From the NCBI GenBank assembly GCA_964647905.1, contig CAZYJR010000010.1, forward strand, positions 1 to 64,000: a stretch of 64,000 nt of DNA, read 5' to 3'. Both the position numbers and the translations under genes were made by a program. The notes under the pieces were generated by a model, which was not told where the DNA came from, did no database searches, and worked only from the letters and a program-made list of their open reading frames with translations. The stretch is from CAZYJR01 sp964647905 (GTDB taxonomy: Bacteria > Desulfobacterota > DSM-4660 > Desulfatiglandales > HGW-15). Of this stretch, positions 43,490 to 52,390 are shown one piece after another; position 1 is the stretch's first letter, and each line of letters begins with the position of its first letter.

Positions 43490-43825
43490 ATGGATGAATC
43501 GAACATGGACAATGAGAAAGAAAGACGCCGGAAAGAGGCCGTGGAAAGGCACGCGAGACTTTCCCGTCTGTACAGGGAGGACCGCCTTTCATTCGAGAGG
43601 GAAAGGAAGCGGATGATCGATCAGGTCCTCGACTCGGTGGAGGACGCCGAGCAGCGAAACCGGCTCAGGGCCTTGCAGGAGGACTGGAACCGAAAGATGA
43701 AGGGGGCGGGATCGGTTCACAACAGATTCGTGTTGGCCAGGGCGTTCTTCTGGGAACACTTCCACGAGGTCTGGCAGCCGGCCATCCAGGAGATAAATCA
43801 GGTCCTCAACAAGTGGAAGGAATGA
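43490..43825 (+). CDS. DUF3135-like protein
   Basis: The 111-residue protein has the pattern of the DUF3135 family as I recall it: an acidic and basic helix (RRRKEAVERHARLSRLYRED), the ERERKRMIDQVLDSVEDAEQ segment, RNRLRALQEDWNRKMK and an aromatic C-terminal helix (LARAFFWEHFHEVWQPAIQE). Function is unknown; it is soluble and probably helical. ATG 43490 has AAAGGA nine bases before it and a strong promoter upstream. Confidence 0.65.
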   Translation: MDESNMDNEKERRRKEAVERHARLSRLYREDRLSFERERKRMIDQVLDSVEDAEQRNRLRALQEDWNRKMKGAGSVHNRFVLARAFFWEHFHEVWQPAIQEINQVLNKWKE

Positions 43826-43847
43826 TCCCGCCTACGGGTCAAGCAGG

Positions 43848-44021
43848 TCAGGTGCGCAGCGCTCGCACAAGTCGATCCCGGAGTTCTGCCGCCGCCAGGA
43901 ACAGACTCAGGCCCGGTGCGCCCGCACGAGCCGCCTCGAACAGGGCGTTGATTTCAGCCAAGTCCGCCTTTGCCTCCAAGAATCCCCGGTGCCCCCCCTC
44001 GGCGGGCGCTTTCTGATCCAT
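43848..44021 (-). CDS. Small hypothetical protein
   Basis: This 57-residue reading frame begins MDQKAPAEGGHRGFLEAK, continues ADLAEINALFEAARAGAPGL and ends LAAAELRDRLVRALRT. GGGAGGGGAGG stands immediately before the ATG. The composition suggests two helices. It is short and lies in a G+C-rich intergenic region, so it could be chance. The good ribosome site and the sensible Ala/Leu/Arg/Glu makeup favour a real gene. Confidence 0.4.
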   Translation of the reverse strand: MDQKAPAEGGHRGFLEAKADLAEINALFEAARAGAPGLSLFLAAAELRDRLVRALRT

Positions 44022-44225
44022 CCTCCCCTCCCCGGCGCTCCCTTGTCTCCCGGCCGCCCAACACCACTTCCGGGCTCCAATCCGAACCCAGCATCAAGTG
44101 TGCCATTCATGGGGGAATAAGCCGATTAACCAGGTATTTCAAGAGGTTGAGAACTCAACAGCATAGAGCCCCAGGCTCGGTAAGGTCAAAATTCCAGCGC
44201 CGAGTGCCGGAGTTTTGACTGCGCG
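44022..44225. other. Intergenic region upstream of pepN stop
   Basis: I see no reading frame with gene-like composition here. It contains a hairpin-forming repeat near the pepN stop (44185-44219) and an unremarkable stretch before it. Confidence 0.4.
44185..44219. repeat. Imperfect hairpin after pepN
   Basis: The left arm GTCAAAATTCCAGC and the right arm, read on the other strand, GTCAAAACTCCGGC match at 12 of 14 positions. The stem is seven base pairs, one mismatch, then five or more pairs. It stands six bases past the pepN stop, so it might act as a 3' stabiliser or terminator, but no T-run follows on the minus strand. The layout also fits a small dispersed palindrome. Confidence 0.5.
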
Positions 44226-46724
44226 TTATGGGCGCCCGAGGGCCCGCCGCCGCATGAGCAGATTAACTTCCAGGCGTTCCAACGAGATCTCCACCACCTC
44301 CCGGGAACGCGGCGGGACCCGGCCCGGCCCATCAAAAAAGGCCCTCACCTCTTGCTCGCGCCCCAGACCGCCCACGGGCACCACGTAGGTTATGATTCGC
44401 TCGTGGTGCAAGGGGTGAAAGGCGGAGATCCGCTCATGTTCCGCCTTATACCAATCCCAGAGGCGGGGAACGGCGTAAGGGTTCTCAGCCATGCGGGATA
44501 CCGGGACGAACTTGTTTCTGTCCGGGACCTTTTCCAGGACATGGTCCAGGGCCTCATCCACCAGTCCGACTTCAGAGAAGCACCCGGCGGCCCCGAGGAG
44601 CTCCATGCGCTCGAACTCGCTCTCGGAGCGGGCTAGGCGATCCATGATCCAGTCGAAGCCGCGCCTCCCCGCCCTCAAGGCCCCTATGCGCAGCACCGAC
44701 CCCAGGATATCGGGATGGATCTTCCCGCCGCTGCAAAGGAAGGAGAACTTTTCCAGCCCCCAATCCAAGGCCTTCCCCGACCCCAGGAGCGCGGCCTTCC
44801 ACAGGAGGTCGTCACGGAGCCTGGCCGCTCCAAGGCTCTCACCCCCGGCAGGCTCCATACCGACCCGCTCCAAGACCCCTTCCAGGAATTCCCTGCCCGT
44901 CATGGCCGCTTTCTCCGCCGGCGCCCCCCCACAGACCAGGGATGCATGGACCAGGCGGTCCCCTATACCGGCTGCAGGCAGATAGTCTCTCTCCTCTTGA
45001 TACCAGGAAAGGAAATCCATGTATCTTGACAACGGCTCCTTCCCGGCAGCGACCAGGGCATATAGATCGTCCTGGAGGCCCCAGCGGTCCGCCGGGGCCA
45101 AGGTCCGCGAGGCCACCCTCCCTCCCAAGGCCTCCAGGTTCCTCTCATCCAAGTAGCGGATCCTGTAGAATCCCGAACGCCCCGGGTTGGCCAGGCACGC
45201 GGCCGCCTCAGCTCCCAGGTCAATGACCGCGGAGCGTCCCTCCAGGAGGGTCTCGCGTACAAGGGTATCCCCGCCTTCCAGGAACACGACCAGCGCGAGG
45301 GGTATGCGCCATAGGGCGCTCGAAGGCTCGTCAAGGTAGGTGAATCTCTCCTGCCGCAATGTCACCCCCCGCCCTTCGCACTCGACCTCCAGCAAGGGAA
45401 ATCCGGGCTGCTCCATCCAACTCCCGATCACGGTGCGGACCGGCTGCTCAGAGGCCCGGTCAAGGGCTTCCCAGGCCGCCCGGCTGGTCGCGCAACCATA
45501 GGCGGACTCGGACAGATACGCCCTGACGCCGTTACGGAATCTCTCCTCGCCCATGTAGTCGTGCAGGTGCCTGAGCACGGCCCCGCCCTTGCTGTAGATT
45601 ATGGGCGCGGTGCTAGCATTGATGACCACCGGCCTTCCGGGCGGTATCTCCACCGCGTGGGTCTTGGTCAGGGCGTCGCGCTCCAGGGCGGACCTCACCT
45701 GACCGTTTATGAACCTGTCCCAGACCTCCCACTCGGGATGGTAGTAGTCCAAGACCCGATAGCCGAAGAAGGTCGCGAAGCTCTCGTTCAGCCACAAATC
45801 GTTCCAATCCTCGGGTGTTACCAGGTTGCCGAACCACTGATGGGCCGTCTCATGGGCGATCACCTCGCATATACGCTCCTCCCCCGCCCTGGATGTGGCT
45901 TCGGGGTCCTTGAGCAGGAGATTCTCCCGGAAGGTCATCGCGCCCCAGTTCTCCATGGCCCCGAAGGCGAAATCCGGGACCGCGATCAGGTCCAGCTTGG
46001 GAATAGGGAATGGTATCCCGGTGTACCTCTCCATGTAGTCCAGGGACTTTCGCCCGAAGTCAACGGCGAGGCCGGACCGTTCGATCCTGCCCGGCGCGCT
46101 CAAGGCGCGCACGCGGACCCGCCCGGGGTCCTCGCGGATCTCGAAAGGCCCCACACCGAAGAACAAGAGATAGGTGGACATGGTCGGGGTCCGGGAAAAC
46201 CGGACCAGGGTCTTTCCTCCCGGGCCGGGGGATTCCTCCTCTGCGGGGGTGTTGGAGACCGCCACCAGGCCTGGATCCGCGAGGATCCTGACCCCGAAGG
46301 TGGCCTTCATGGAGGGATGGTCAAAGCAGGGAAAGGCCCGACGCGCCTCGGTCTCCTCGAACTGGGTGACCGCCAGAACGCCCTCGGAGCCCCCGCTCCG
46401 GTATCTACTCAGATAGAAGCCCGCCATTCGCTCATTGAGCACTCCAGAGAACTCGATGGTGAGTTCCGCCTCCCCTCTTATCTCCCTGGGTAGAAAGAGG
46501 CGCAGGCCTTGCTCATCGGGCTCCACCCGAAAAGAGCAATCCTCTTTTCGGTCACGGGTGAAAAGCGCCGAGCGGTGTATTGTCAAATCCACCATGTCCA
46601 AAAGGACCTCCCGCACCTCGCGCTCCACTCGCATGAAAACGCTGACCTCCCCATCGAACCTGCGGCCGGCCAGGTCCACGTCAAGCAGCAATTCGTAGTG
46701 CAGCGGTCTTACATTCCTGTTCAA
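44226..46724 (-). CDS. pepN: M1 family metallo-aminopeptidase
   Basis: The 832-residue protein carries the exopeptidase motif GAMENWGAMTFRE and the zinc site VIAHETAHQWFGNL with the second Glu ligand in LWLNESFATFF, so it should be active. The N-terminal beta domain (residues 1-190) and a long C-terminal ERAP1-like helical domain complete the fold. It removes N-terminal residues from peptides. The length matches the 830-residue tricorn-interacting-factor/ERAP type more than Escherichia coli PepN. The symbol is a family label. Confidence 0.93.
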   Translation of the reverse strand: MNRNVRPLHYELLLDVDLAGRRFDGEVSVFMRVEREVREVLLDMVDLTIHRSALFTRDRKEDCSFRVEPDEQGLRLFLPREIRGEAELTIEFSGVLNERMAGFYLSRYRSGGSEGVLAVTQFEETEARRAFPCFDHPSMKATFGVRILADPGLVAVSNTPAEEESPGPGGKTLVRFSRTPTMSTYLLFFGVGPFEIREDPGRVRVRALSAPGRIERSGLAVDFGRKSLDYMERYTGIPFPIPKLDLIAVPDFAFGAMENWGAMTFRENLLLKDPEATSRAGEERICEVIAHETAHQWFGNLVTPEDWNDLWLNESFATFFGYRVLDYYHPEWEVWDRFINGQVRSALERDALTKTHAVEIPPGRPVVINASTAPIIYSKGGAVLRHLHDYMGEERFRNGVRAYLSESAYGCATSRAAWEALDRASEQPVRTVIGSWMEQPGFPLLEVECEGRGVTLRQERFTYLDEPSSALWRIPLALVVFLEGGDTLVRETLLEGRSAVIDLGAEAAACLANPGRSGFYRIRYLDERNLEALGGRVASRTLAPADRWGLQDDLYALVAAGKEPLSRYMDFLSWYQEERDYLPAAGIGDRLVHASLVCGGAPAEKAAMTGREFLEGVLERVGMEPAGGESLGAARLRDDLLWKAALLGSGKALDWGLEKFSFLCSGGKIHPDILGSVLRIGALRAGRRGFDWIMDRLARSESEFERMELLGAAGCFSEVGLVDEALDHVLEKVPDRNKFVPVSRMAENPYAVPRLWDWYKAEHERISAFHPLHHERIITYVVPVGGLGREQEVRAFFDGPGRVPPRSREVVEISLERLEVNLLMRRRALGRP

Positions 46725-46908
46725 TCGAACCTCCTTTCCTGCCTCCCTGTGTGCAGGGGATCTCCCTATCGGCCTTTCTCAATGCCGGCGCTCAAGCCGG
46801 ATGAGCCCATTGCCTTTCCACAGAGCGCGCTCGGACTTGACTGAGAGTCGTAAATCTGCGACATTTCTCAGGGCTGATCCCGGATGGATATGTGAAAAGA
46901 GGAGAACC

Positions 46909-47784
46909 ATGAAATACGCTCTCTTCCTCGGGTGCACCATACCGGCTCGCTCCCGCAACTACGAGCTCTCGGCACGCAAAGTTGCGGCCAAGGTGGGAAT
47001 TGAGCTGGAAGATGGGGACACCTTCATCTGCTGCGGCTTTCCTCTCAAGAGCGCCGATCTCCCGGCTTCATTGCTCATGGGAGCTTACAACCTCTCCATG
47101 GCCCAAAGCAAGGGACTGGATGTAATCACCCTTTGCAGCTCCTGCACCTCGGCGCTCACTGAAACCGCCCACAGGCTTGATCACGACGAATCCGCCAGGA
47201 GGGAGGTGAACCGGGATTTGGATCGCTTGGGTCTGGCCTACAAGCCGGGTGCCAGGGTCAGGCATATGGCCCGGGTCTTGTACGAGGAAGTGGGCCATGA
47301 AGGCATCCGCGGCCGGCTGGTAAGAGACCTTGGCGGGATGCGGGTTGCATCCCATTACGGTTGCCATTATCTCAAGCCCTCGGAGGTATACAACGGATTT
47401 GACGAACCTGAAAGCCCTCGAACCCTGGACGAGCTGGTGGCCCTGACCGGGGCCCGGCCGGTGGGCTACAAGGACAAGAACCGGTGCTGCGGAGGGCCCC
47501 TTCTGCCGGTGGATGAGAAGACCTCCCTGTCCGTGGCCCGGGAGAAGCTGGAAGACATGGTCGCGGCCGAGGCCGAGGCCGTCTGCCTGGTATGCCCCTT
47601 CTGCTCGGTCATGTACGACAGCAACCAGAAGGGCATCGAATCGGCCTTCGAGACCTCGTACAATCTCCCGGTGCTCTATCTCACCCAGATACTGGGACTG
47701 GCAATGGGTTTCGAGCGAAAGGAACTCGGCCTGAACATGAACGTGGTCAAGAACAAGGACCTCCTCGCAAGGTACCTGGACTAG
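46909..47784 (+). CDS. HdrB-type CCG-domain protein
   Basis: The 291-residue protein has two cysteine-rich CCG domains: FLGCTIPARSRN with CCGFPLKSADL and LCSSCTSALTETAH in the first, and HYGCHYLKPSEV with RCCGGPLLPVDEK and CLVCPFCSVMYDSN in the second. This matches subunit B of CoB-CoM heterodisulfide reductase, which in methanogens holds noncubane [4Fe-4S] clusters that reduce disulfides. No hdrA or hdrC lies nearby. The ATG at 46909 has GAGGAGAACC before it; the longer frame to 46801 has no support. It is followed by an enoyl-CoA hydratase family gene. Confidence 0.9.
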   Translation: MKYALFLGCTIPARSRNYELSARKVAAKVGIELEDGDTFICCGFPLKSADLPASLLMGAYNLSMAQSKGLDVITLCSSCTSALTETAHRLDHDESARREVNRDLDRLGLAYKPGARVRHMARVLYEEVGHEGIRGRLVRDLGGMRVASHYGCHYLKPSEVYNGFDEPESPRTLDELVALTGARPVGYKDKNRCCGGPLLPVDEKTSLSVAREKLEDMVAAEAEAVCLVCPFCSVMYDSNQKGIESAFETSYNLPVLYLTQILGLAMGFERKELGLNMNVVKNKDLLARYLD

Positions 47785-47861
47785 GACAAGCGCCCGGCCG
47801 AGGCCGGGTTGACGCACGGCTTGCAAGGCAGCAGGGAACGAGCGAAATGCAGGGGGGATCC

Positions 47862-48539
47862 ATGGACGAAGTGCTCCTGGACATACGAGACGGCGTAGCC
47901 TCGGTCACGCTCAACCGACCCGAGGCATTCAACGCATTTGACGAGGCCATGATCGGCTCCCTCCCGGAAACACTGGCCGACCTGGCCTCGGACACCGGGG
48001 CCACGGCCGTGATCATTACCGGTGCGGGCAAGGCGTTTTGCGCGGGAGGGGATCTGAAACGGGTCAGGGAGCTGGGTCTGCCCCTGGGGGCGACCTTTCA
48101 TCGCCTTGCGGCCCGCTATCATCAGGCCGTAGTGGAGATCCGCCGCATGCCCAAGCCGGTGACAGCCGCGCTCAACGGCTTGGCGGCCGGGGGAGGCACC
48201 TTCACGCTCCCGCGCCTGGTGGGCCTTGCACGCGCCATGGAAATCGCCGCTCTGGACCGGCCCATACCATCGAACCAGGCCCTGGAATGGGGTCTGGTGA
48301 CCGAAGTGGTGGGAGACGGGAAGAGCATGGAACGCGCCATGGAACTCGCTCGAGAGCTCTGCGCCCGTTCGGGCTCATCCTTTGCAGCATCCAAGGAGCT
48401 GCTGAACGCGGCCCTGGAGTCGCCGCTGGAGTGCCAGCTCGAGCGGGAAAGAGCCTGTCTGGTGCGCTGCGCCGACCACCCCGACGGCCTGGAAGGGATC
48501 TCAGCTTTTGTGGAGAAACGAAGTCCTTGCTATGAATGA
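47862..48539 (+). CDS. Enoyl-CoA hydratase/isomerase family protein with internal deletion
   Basis: The product has 225 residues, against about 260 for the family. N-terminal crotonase features are intact (VASVTLNRPEAFNAFDEAMI, GKAFCAGGDLKRVRELG), as is PKPVTAALNGLAAGGGTF. Then about 35 residues are missing, including the segment that carries the usual catalytic Glu and the end of the oxyanion helix, and the sequence resumes TLPRLVGLARAMEIAALD and QALEWGLVTEVV. It may be inactive or recently broken in place with frame kept. GGGGGATCC precedes ATG 47862. The function cannot be assigned beyond the family. Confidence 0.75.
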   Translation: MDEVLLDIRDGVASVTLNRPEAFNAFDEAMIGSLPETLADLASDTGATAVIITGAGKAFCAGGDLKRVRELGLPLGATFHRLAARYHQAVVEIRRMPKPVTAALNGLAAGGGTFTLPRLVGLARAMEIAALDRPIPSNQALEWGLVTEVVGDGKSMERAMELARELCARSGSSFAASKELLNAALESPLECQLERERACLVRCADHPDGLEGISAFVEKRSPCYE

Positions 48540-48551
48540 GCTCATATTGTC

Positions 48552-50108
48552 ATGAAGCCGCGACTTCTGACAATCGCCCTGACATTTTTCCTGACCTCGG
48601 CCCCTGCATCGGGCCTCGGCGGGGGCGAGACCCTGTCGGTGGGCATGAAGATGTTCTTCGAGTCCCTCTCGCCCACCGACTCCAACACCCGCCAGACGCT
48701 TCTCTTGTGCCACAACTGGGCCGACACCCTGGTCTACAGGGATCCCGCCGGGAATGGGCTGGTCCCATGCCTTGCCGAGTCCTATCGAGTGGTGGACGAG
48801 GGCACCCTAGAGTTCGTGCTCAAGGAGAACATAAGGTTCCACAACGGCGAACCCTTGACCGCCGAGGCGGTCAGATTCAGCATGGAGCTCTTCAAGGGCC
48901 CTGACACCTTGACCCGCAAGTTGTTCAGGGCCTTCGAAGGGGTCTCCGTAATTGACGAGAGGACCGTTCGCATAAAGACCTCGCTCCACCCCAAGTGCGC
49001 CCTGGAGATACTGGCCAACACCTTCTTCATCTTCCCGCCCCGCTATTACCGCTCGGCCGGGCGGCGCGGGTTCGGCAGGCAACCTGTGGGAACAGGCCCT
49101 TACAGATTCGTGTCCTGGGAGGCCCCGGATGTCTTGAGGTTCGAGGCCAACCCTGACTACTTCGGACCCCCCAAGCGCAGTCCCGGGATCCCCAATCTGG
49201 AGGTCCGTATCATACCGGAGGAAATGCTCAGGATCGAGGCGCTGCTCTCCGGTGAAGTGGATCTCTTGAGGGGCGGCTCAGTGTCCCCCGAGCAAGTCCA
49301 GTTCCTGGAGGCCAACCACGAGATCTCAGTCAGGCGGGCCGATGTGATCCGCAACTACTTTGTCATCATGGATGCCAGGGGGCGGAGCGGGGTGGATTAC
49401 TTCAAGGACGTGCGAGTGCGGCGCGCGGTCAATCACGCCATAGACAGGCAGAGAATAGTAGAGACAATCCTCAGGGGCTGCGCTAGAGTCAACCACAGCC
49501 CGACTACCCCGCAGCACTTCGGATACGAACCGGATGTACATTCCTATGCTTACGATCCCGAGAAGGCTGGGGCCCTTCTGGCCGAGGCGGGATATGCGGA
49601 CGGCTTCAGCGTGGATTTTTATGCGGTAAGGGACGAATCAGACGCGGAAGCGGTGGTCAGAGACCTCAGGGCGGTGGGTATCCAGGCGAACATGAAATGG
49701 ATGGGCGGGCGGTGGGACCTCCTCCACCGCAGACTGGAGAAAGGCGAAATCCCGATCGCTTTCATAAACTGGGGGAGTTACTCGGTCTTCGATGCAAGTG
49801 CCGCTCTAAACCCGTTTTTCTTGCTGGACGAGCCGTTGTGTTACGGCTCCACGCCCGAGATCGACCGGATCTTGCGGCTGGCGGAGACCTGCAACTCTCA
49901 GACATTGCGAAAACAACTCTTTTCCCGAGCCCAGAAGGAGATCACCAGGCAGGCCTTCTGGGCCCCGCTCTACTACGGGAACTCAGTGGCCGCCATGCGA
50001 TCGGACCTGGACTTCAGGCCGTCCCATGATGAGCTAGACCGTTATTTCCTTGCGAGGTGGCGGAACGACAAGCATCACCCTGGTGTAAGCCTTGACAGCA
50101 CTCCGTGA
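48552..50108 (+). CDS. Family 5 extracellular solute-binding protein (peptide/opine/nickel type)
   Basis: The 518-residue protein has a signal peptide (KPRLLTIALTFFLTSAPAS) and the SBP_bac_5 fold: GLVPCLAESYRVVDEGTLEF, LKENIRFHNGEPLTAEAVRF, GTGPYRFVSWEAPDVLRFEA and VRRAVNHAIDRQRIVETILR. No ABC permease or ATPase genes are near, while a YfiR-like protein and a sensor kinase follow in overlapping frames. It may be a ligand sensor for that kinase rather than a transport protein. That role is inference from layout. Confidence 0.88.
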   Translation: MKPRLLTIALTFFLTSAPASGLGGGETLSVGMKMFFESLSPTDSNTRQTLLLCHNWADTLVYRDPAGNGLVPCLAESYRVVDEGTLEFVLKENIRFHNGEPLTAEAVRFSMELFKGPDTLTRKLFRAFEGVSVIDERTVRIKTSLHPKCALEILANTFFIFPPRYYRSAGRRGFGRQPVGTGPYRFVSWEAPDVLRFEANPDYFGPPKRSPGIPNLEVRIIPEEMLRIEALLSGEVDLLRGGSVSPEQVQFLEANHEISVRRADVIRNYFVIMDARGRSGVDYFKDVRVRRAVNHAIDRQRIVETILRGCARVNHSPTTPQHFGYEPDVHSYAYDPEKAGALLAEAGYADGFSVDFYAVRDESDAEAVVRDLRAVGIQANMKWMGGRWDLLHRRLEKGEIPIAFINWGSYSVFDASAALNPFFLLDEPLCYGSTPEIDRILRLAETCNSQTLRKQLFSRAQKEITRQAFWAPLYYGNSVAAMRSDLDFRPSHDELDRYFLARWRNDKHHPGVSLDSTP

Positions 50109-50766
50109 TCCCTGTTCTCGAGAAAAGGCCCTCCCCCCCGGCTCGGGTGCTCCATATCCCGGGTGGAGGAAATACCTTTTATCAATCCTCATTTTATTTT
50201 TATCTTGTCATTTTTCAGGATCATTCGCCCTCACTCAGGACACACGCAAGCAGGAGGTGATGGGGCTCTACCTCTACAACTTTCTCATGTTTGTACAATG
50301 GCCCGAGGACTCGGTACAGGGGCGGGACATTCTCAAGATCGGCATATTCGGGGGCGGAGGTCCAGGGAACGCCTTCTGCGAGCTCAGGGGAAAAGAGATC
50401 AGGGGGAGAACCGTGGTCATACGGGACTATCACTCGGTCGAGGACGTGGAGCCCGACTGTGACGCCATTTTCATCCATAACAAAGGCCGCGGTGTGGTGA
50501 CCCGGGTGCTGTCACGTGTCCGAGGCTCGGCATGCCTCACGGTCAGCGACATGGCCTCCTTTACCCGAATGGGCGGGATGGTCTCCTTCTCGGGCATATC
50601 ACATGATCCGAAAGCCGGGTATGCGGGGGAGCGCCAGGGGCGGGTCAAGAGGTTCAAGATCAACTTGGCGGTGGTGATGCGGGAAGGGCTGACGATACGT
50701 TCCAGGCTGCTCAGGCTCTCCGAGATAGTGGGGGAGATACCCAATGGGAGAAATACGCGCTTTTAG
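50092..50766 (+). CDS. YfiR-like periplasmic protein (DUF4154)
   Basis: The 224-residue reading frame has a hydrophobic leader (YLLSILILFLSCHFSGSFA) and a mature YfiR-like domain: YNFLMFVQWPEDSVQGRDIL, then GSACLTVSDMASFTRMGGMV and FKINLAVVMREGLTIRSRLL. The conserved Cys residues of the fold are partly present. In Pseudomonas YfiR is a periplasmic repressor of the cyclase YfiN. The TTG at 50092 overlaps the previous gene; no better start is near the leader, although GGTGGAGGAAA lies at about 50161-50171. The last 23 bases overlap the kinase. Confidence 0.8.
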   Translation: MTALRDPCSREKALPPGSGAPYPGWRKYLLSILILFLSCHFSGSFALTQDTRKQEVMGLYLYNFLMFVQWPEDSVQGRDILKIGIFGGGGPGNAFCELRGKEIRGRTVVIRDYHSVEDVEPDCDAIFIHNKGRGVVTRVLSRVRGSACLTVSDMASFTRMGGMVSFSGISHDPKAGYAGERQGRVKRFKINLAVVMREGLTIRSRLLRLSEIVGEIPNGRNTRF

Positions 50767-52390
50767 TGAGCTTGGACGTCGCTTCCGGGATCTTTCCATA
50801 AGGGAGAAGCTCCTGGCGATCATGATTCTGATGAGCGCAAGCGTCTTGACCGCCGCGTGCGCGGCGTTCCTCCTGATCGAGATACACTCGTTCAAGAAGT
50901 CCATGCAAGCGGACATCTCCACACTGGCGCGGGTGATCGGCCACAACTGCGCAGCATCCCTCATATTCAACGATCCGGCCGACGCCGCCGAGACCCTGAG
51001 GACCTTGAAGGCCAAGGAGCCCGTTGTCTCAGCATGGCTTTTCACCCGTGAAGGCGGCCTGCTCGCGGGTTACCGGCGCACCGAGCCGGGGCCTGGAGTG
51101 GCCCCGCCCGCCAAGCCGGAGGCTGATTTTCACAGGTTCGAAGGCGGCAGGCTTCTCCTCTATCGAACGGTCTCCCTGGACGGCAGGGAGATCGGGGGGA
51201 TCTACCTGGTATCCGGACTGGACACCATGCAGGCGATCCTCAGGAGAAACGTCCTGGCCCTGGGTGCGGTCCTCCTGGGAGGATTCGTAATGACCTATGT
51301 ACTGGCCTCCAGATTGCGGGGATTCATCTCTGATCCCATATCCGACCTCGCAAAAGTGGCAAAGGAGATCTCCAGGGAGAAGAATTTCGAGGCGCGAGCG
51401 GAAAAATGGGGAAACGACGAGGTGGGGTCATTGGTCGAGGCCTTCAACGAGATGATAGCCGAGATCCAGAAAAGGGAGGCGCAGCTGGTCAATGCCAAGC
51501 AAGAGGCTGAGCGGTCCGCCACCGAAGCCAGGGAGCTCCTCGGGATGACGGAAAAGGTGAACCTGTCCTTGGAGAGGGAAATCAGGGAACGCAGGCGGGT
51601 CGAAGAGGAGCTCAAGATGCACAGGCAGCAGCTCGAGCGCTTGGTCGGGGAACGAACCGCTCAACTCTCCCTGGCCAACGAACAACTTCGCGAGGAAGTA
51701 GAGGAAAGACGCCGTGTGGAAGAGAGCATCAGGGCCTCCCTGGAGGAGAAGGTTGTTCTCCTAAGGGAGATCCACCACAGGGTCAAGAACAACCTCCAGA
51801 TCATAGCCAGCCTATTGGAAATGAGCCGCCAAAGAGCAGGAAGCCCCGAGGCTTCCGAGCAACTATCTGAAGCGCACGCCAAGATCTTTACCATGGCCCT
51901 CATTCACAGCCAGCTCTATAAGAACGAGCGCTTTGATCAGGTCAGCATGGAGCGTCACGTCAGGGAGCTCGTGGCCCATCTTTGCAGCCTCTATCTCAAG
52001 GGAAAGGAGGTCAGATCCGAGATACGCATCGGGGATATAAGGCTGCCGGTGACCCAGGCCATTCCCTGCGCCCTGGCCCTGAACGAGCTGATATCGAACG
52101 CCTTCAAGTACGCCTTCGAGGGCCGGGAGTCAGGCGCACTTGTCGTATCCATGCAGGAGGACAAGGGCAGGAGGGTCACCCTGGAGGTCGTCGACGACGG
52201 GGTCGGCATTCCACCGGACATAGATATAGACCGAGCCGAGAGCCTCGGCCTGAAGCTGGTGCGTAATCTTGTATGCCGGCAACTCCGGGGCAGGCTGCTT
52301 ATCGAGCGTAACAGGGGTACTAGGGTCAGGATCGAGTTTCAAGTGCCCAAGGACGGAGAATCTCATGTACAGGATCCTGGTAGTGGATGA
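50744..52390 (+). CDS. CHASE8-HAMP sensor histidine kinase, HisKA_2 type
   Basis: The 548-residue protein has membrane helix 1 near residue 20-40 and a periplasmic CHASE8 domain (residues about 45-150, with LARVIGHNCAASLIFNDPAD), the sensor type of YfiN. Helix 2 (AVLLGGFVMTYVLASRL), a HAMP-like segment and a long coiled coil follow. The DHp is of the HisKA_2 group with the phospho-His in LREIHHRVKNNLQIIASLLE. The ATPase domain has ALALNELISNAFKYAFEGRE and DDGVGIPPDIDID. The neighbouring YfiR-like gene is the natural partner of its CHASE8 domain. It overlaps the response regulator by 26 bases. Confidence 0.88.
   Translation: MGEIRAFSELGRRFRDLSIREKLLAIMILMSASVLTAACAAFLLIEIHSFKKSMQADISTLARVIGHNCAASLIFNDPADAAETLRTLKAKEPVVSAWLFTREGGLLAGYRRTEPGPGVAPPAKPEADFHRFEGGRLLLYRTVSLDGREIGGIYLVSGLDTMQAILRRNVLALGAVLLGGFVMTYVLASRLRGFISDPISDLAKVAKEISREKNFEARAEKWGNDEVGSLVEAFNEMIAEIQKREAQLVNAKQEAERSATEARELLGMTEKVNLSLEREIRERRRVEEELKMHRQQLERLVGERTAQLSLANEQLREEVEERRRVEESIRASLEEKVVLLREIHHRVKNNLQIIASLLEMSRQRAGSPEASEQLSEAHAKIFTMALIHSQLYKNERFDQVSMERHVRELVAHLCSLYLKGKEVRSEIRIGDIRLPVTQAIPCALALNELISNAFKYAFEGRESGALVVSMQEDKGRRVTLEVVDDGVGIPPDIDIDRAESLGLKLVRNLVCRQLRGRLLIERNRGTRVRIEFQVPKDGESHVQDPGSG

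Noticed and set aside
45561..46493. Long plus-strand reading frame opposite pepN
   Set aside because: Shadow frame; its product lacks any domain and the opposite strand has intact zinc-protease motifs.
47793..47808. Intrinsic terminator after the HdrB-type gene
   Set aside because: A CCCGGC/GCCGGG hairpin exists but no T-run follows; it may be chance in G+C-rich DNA.
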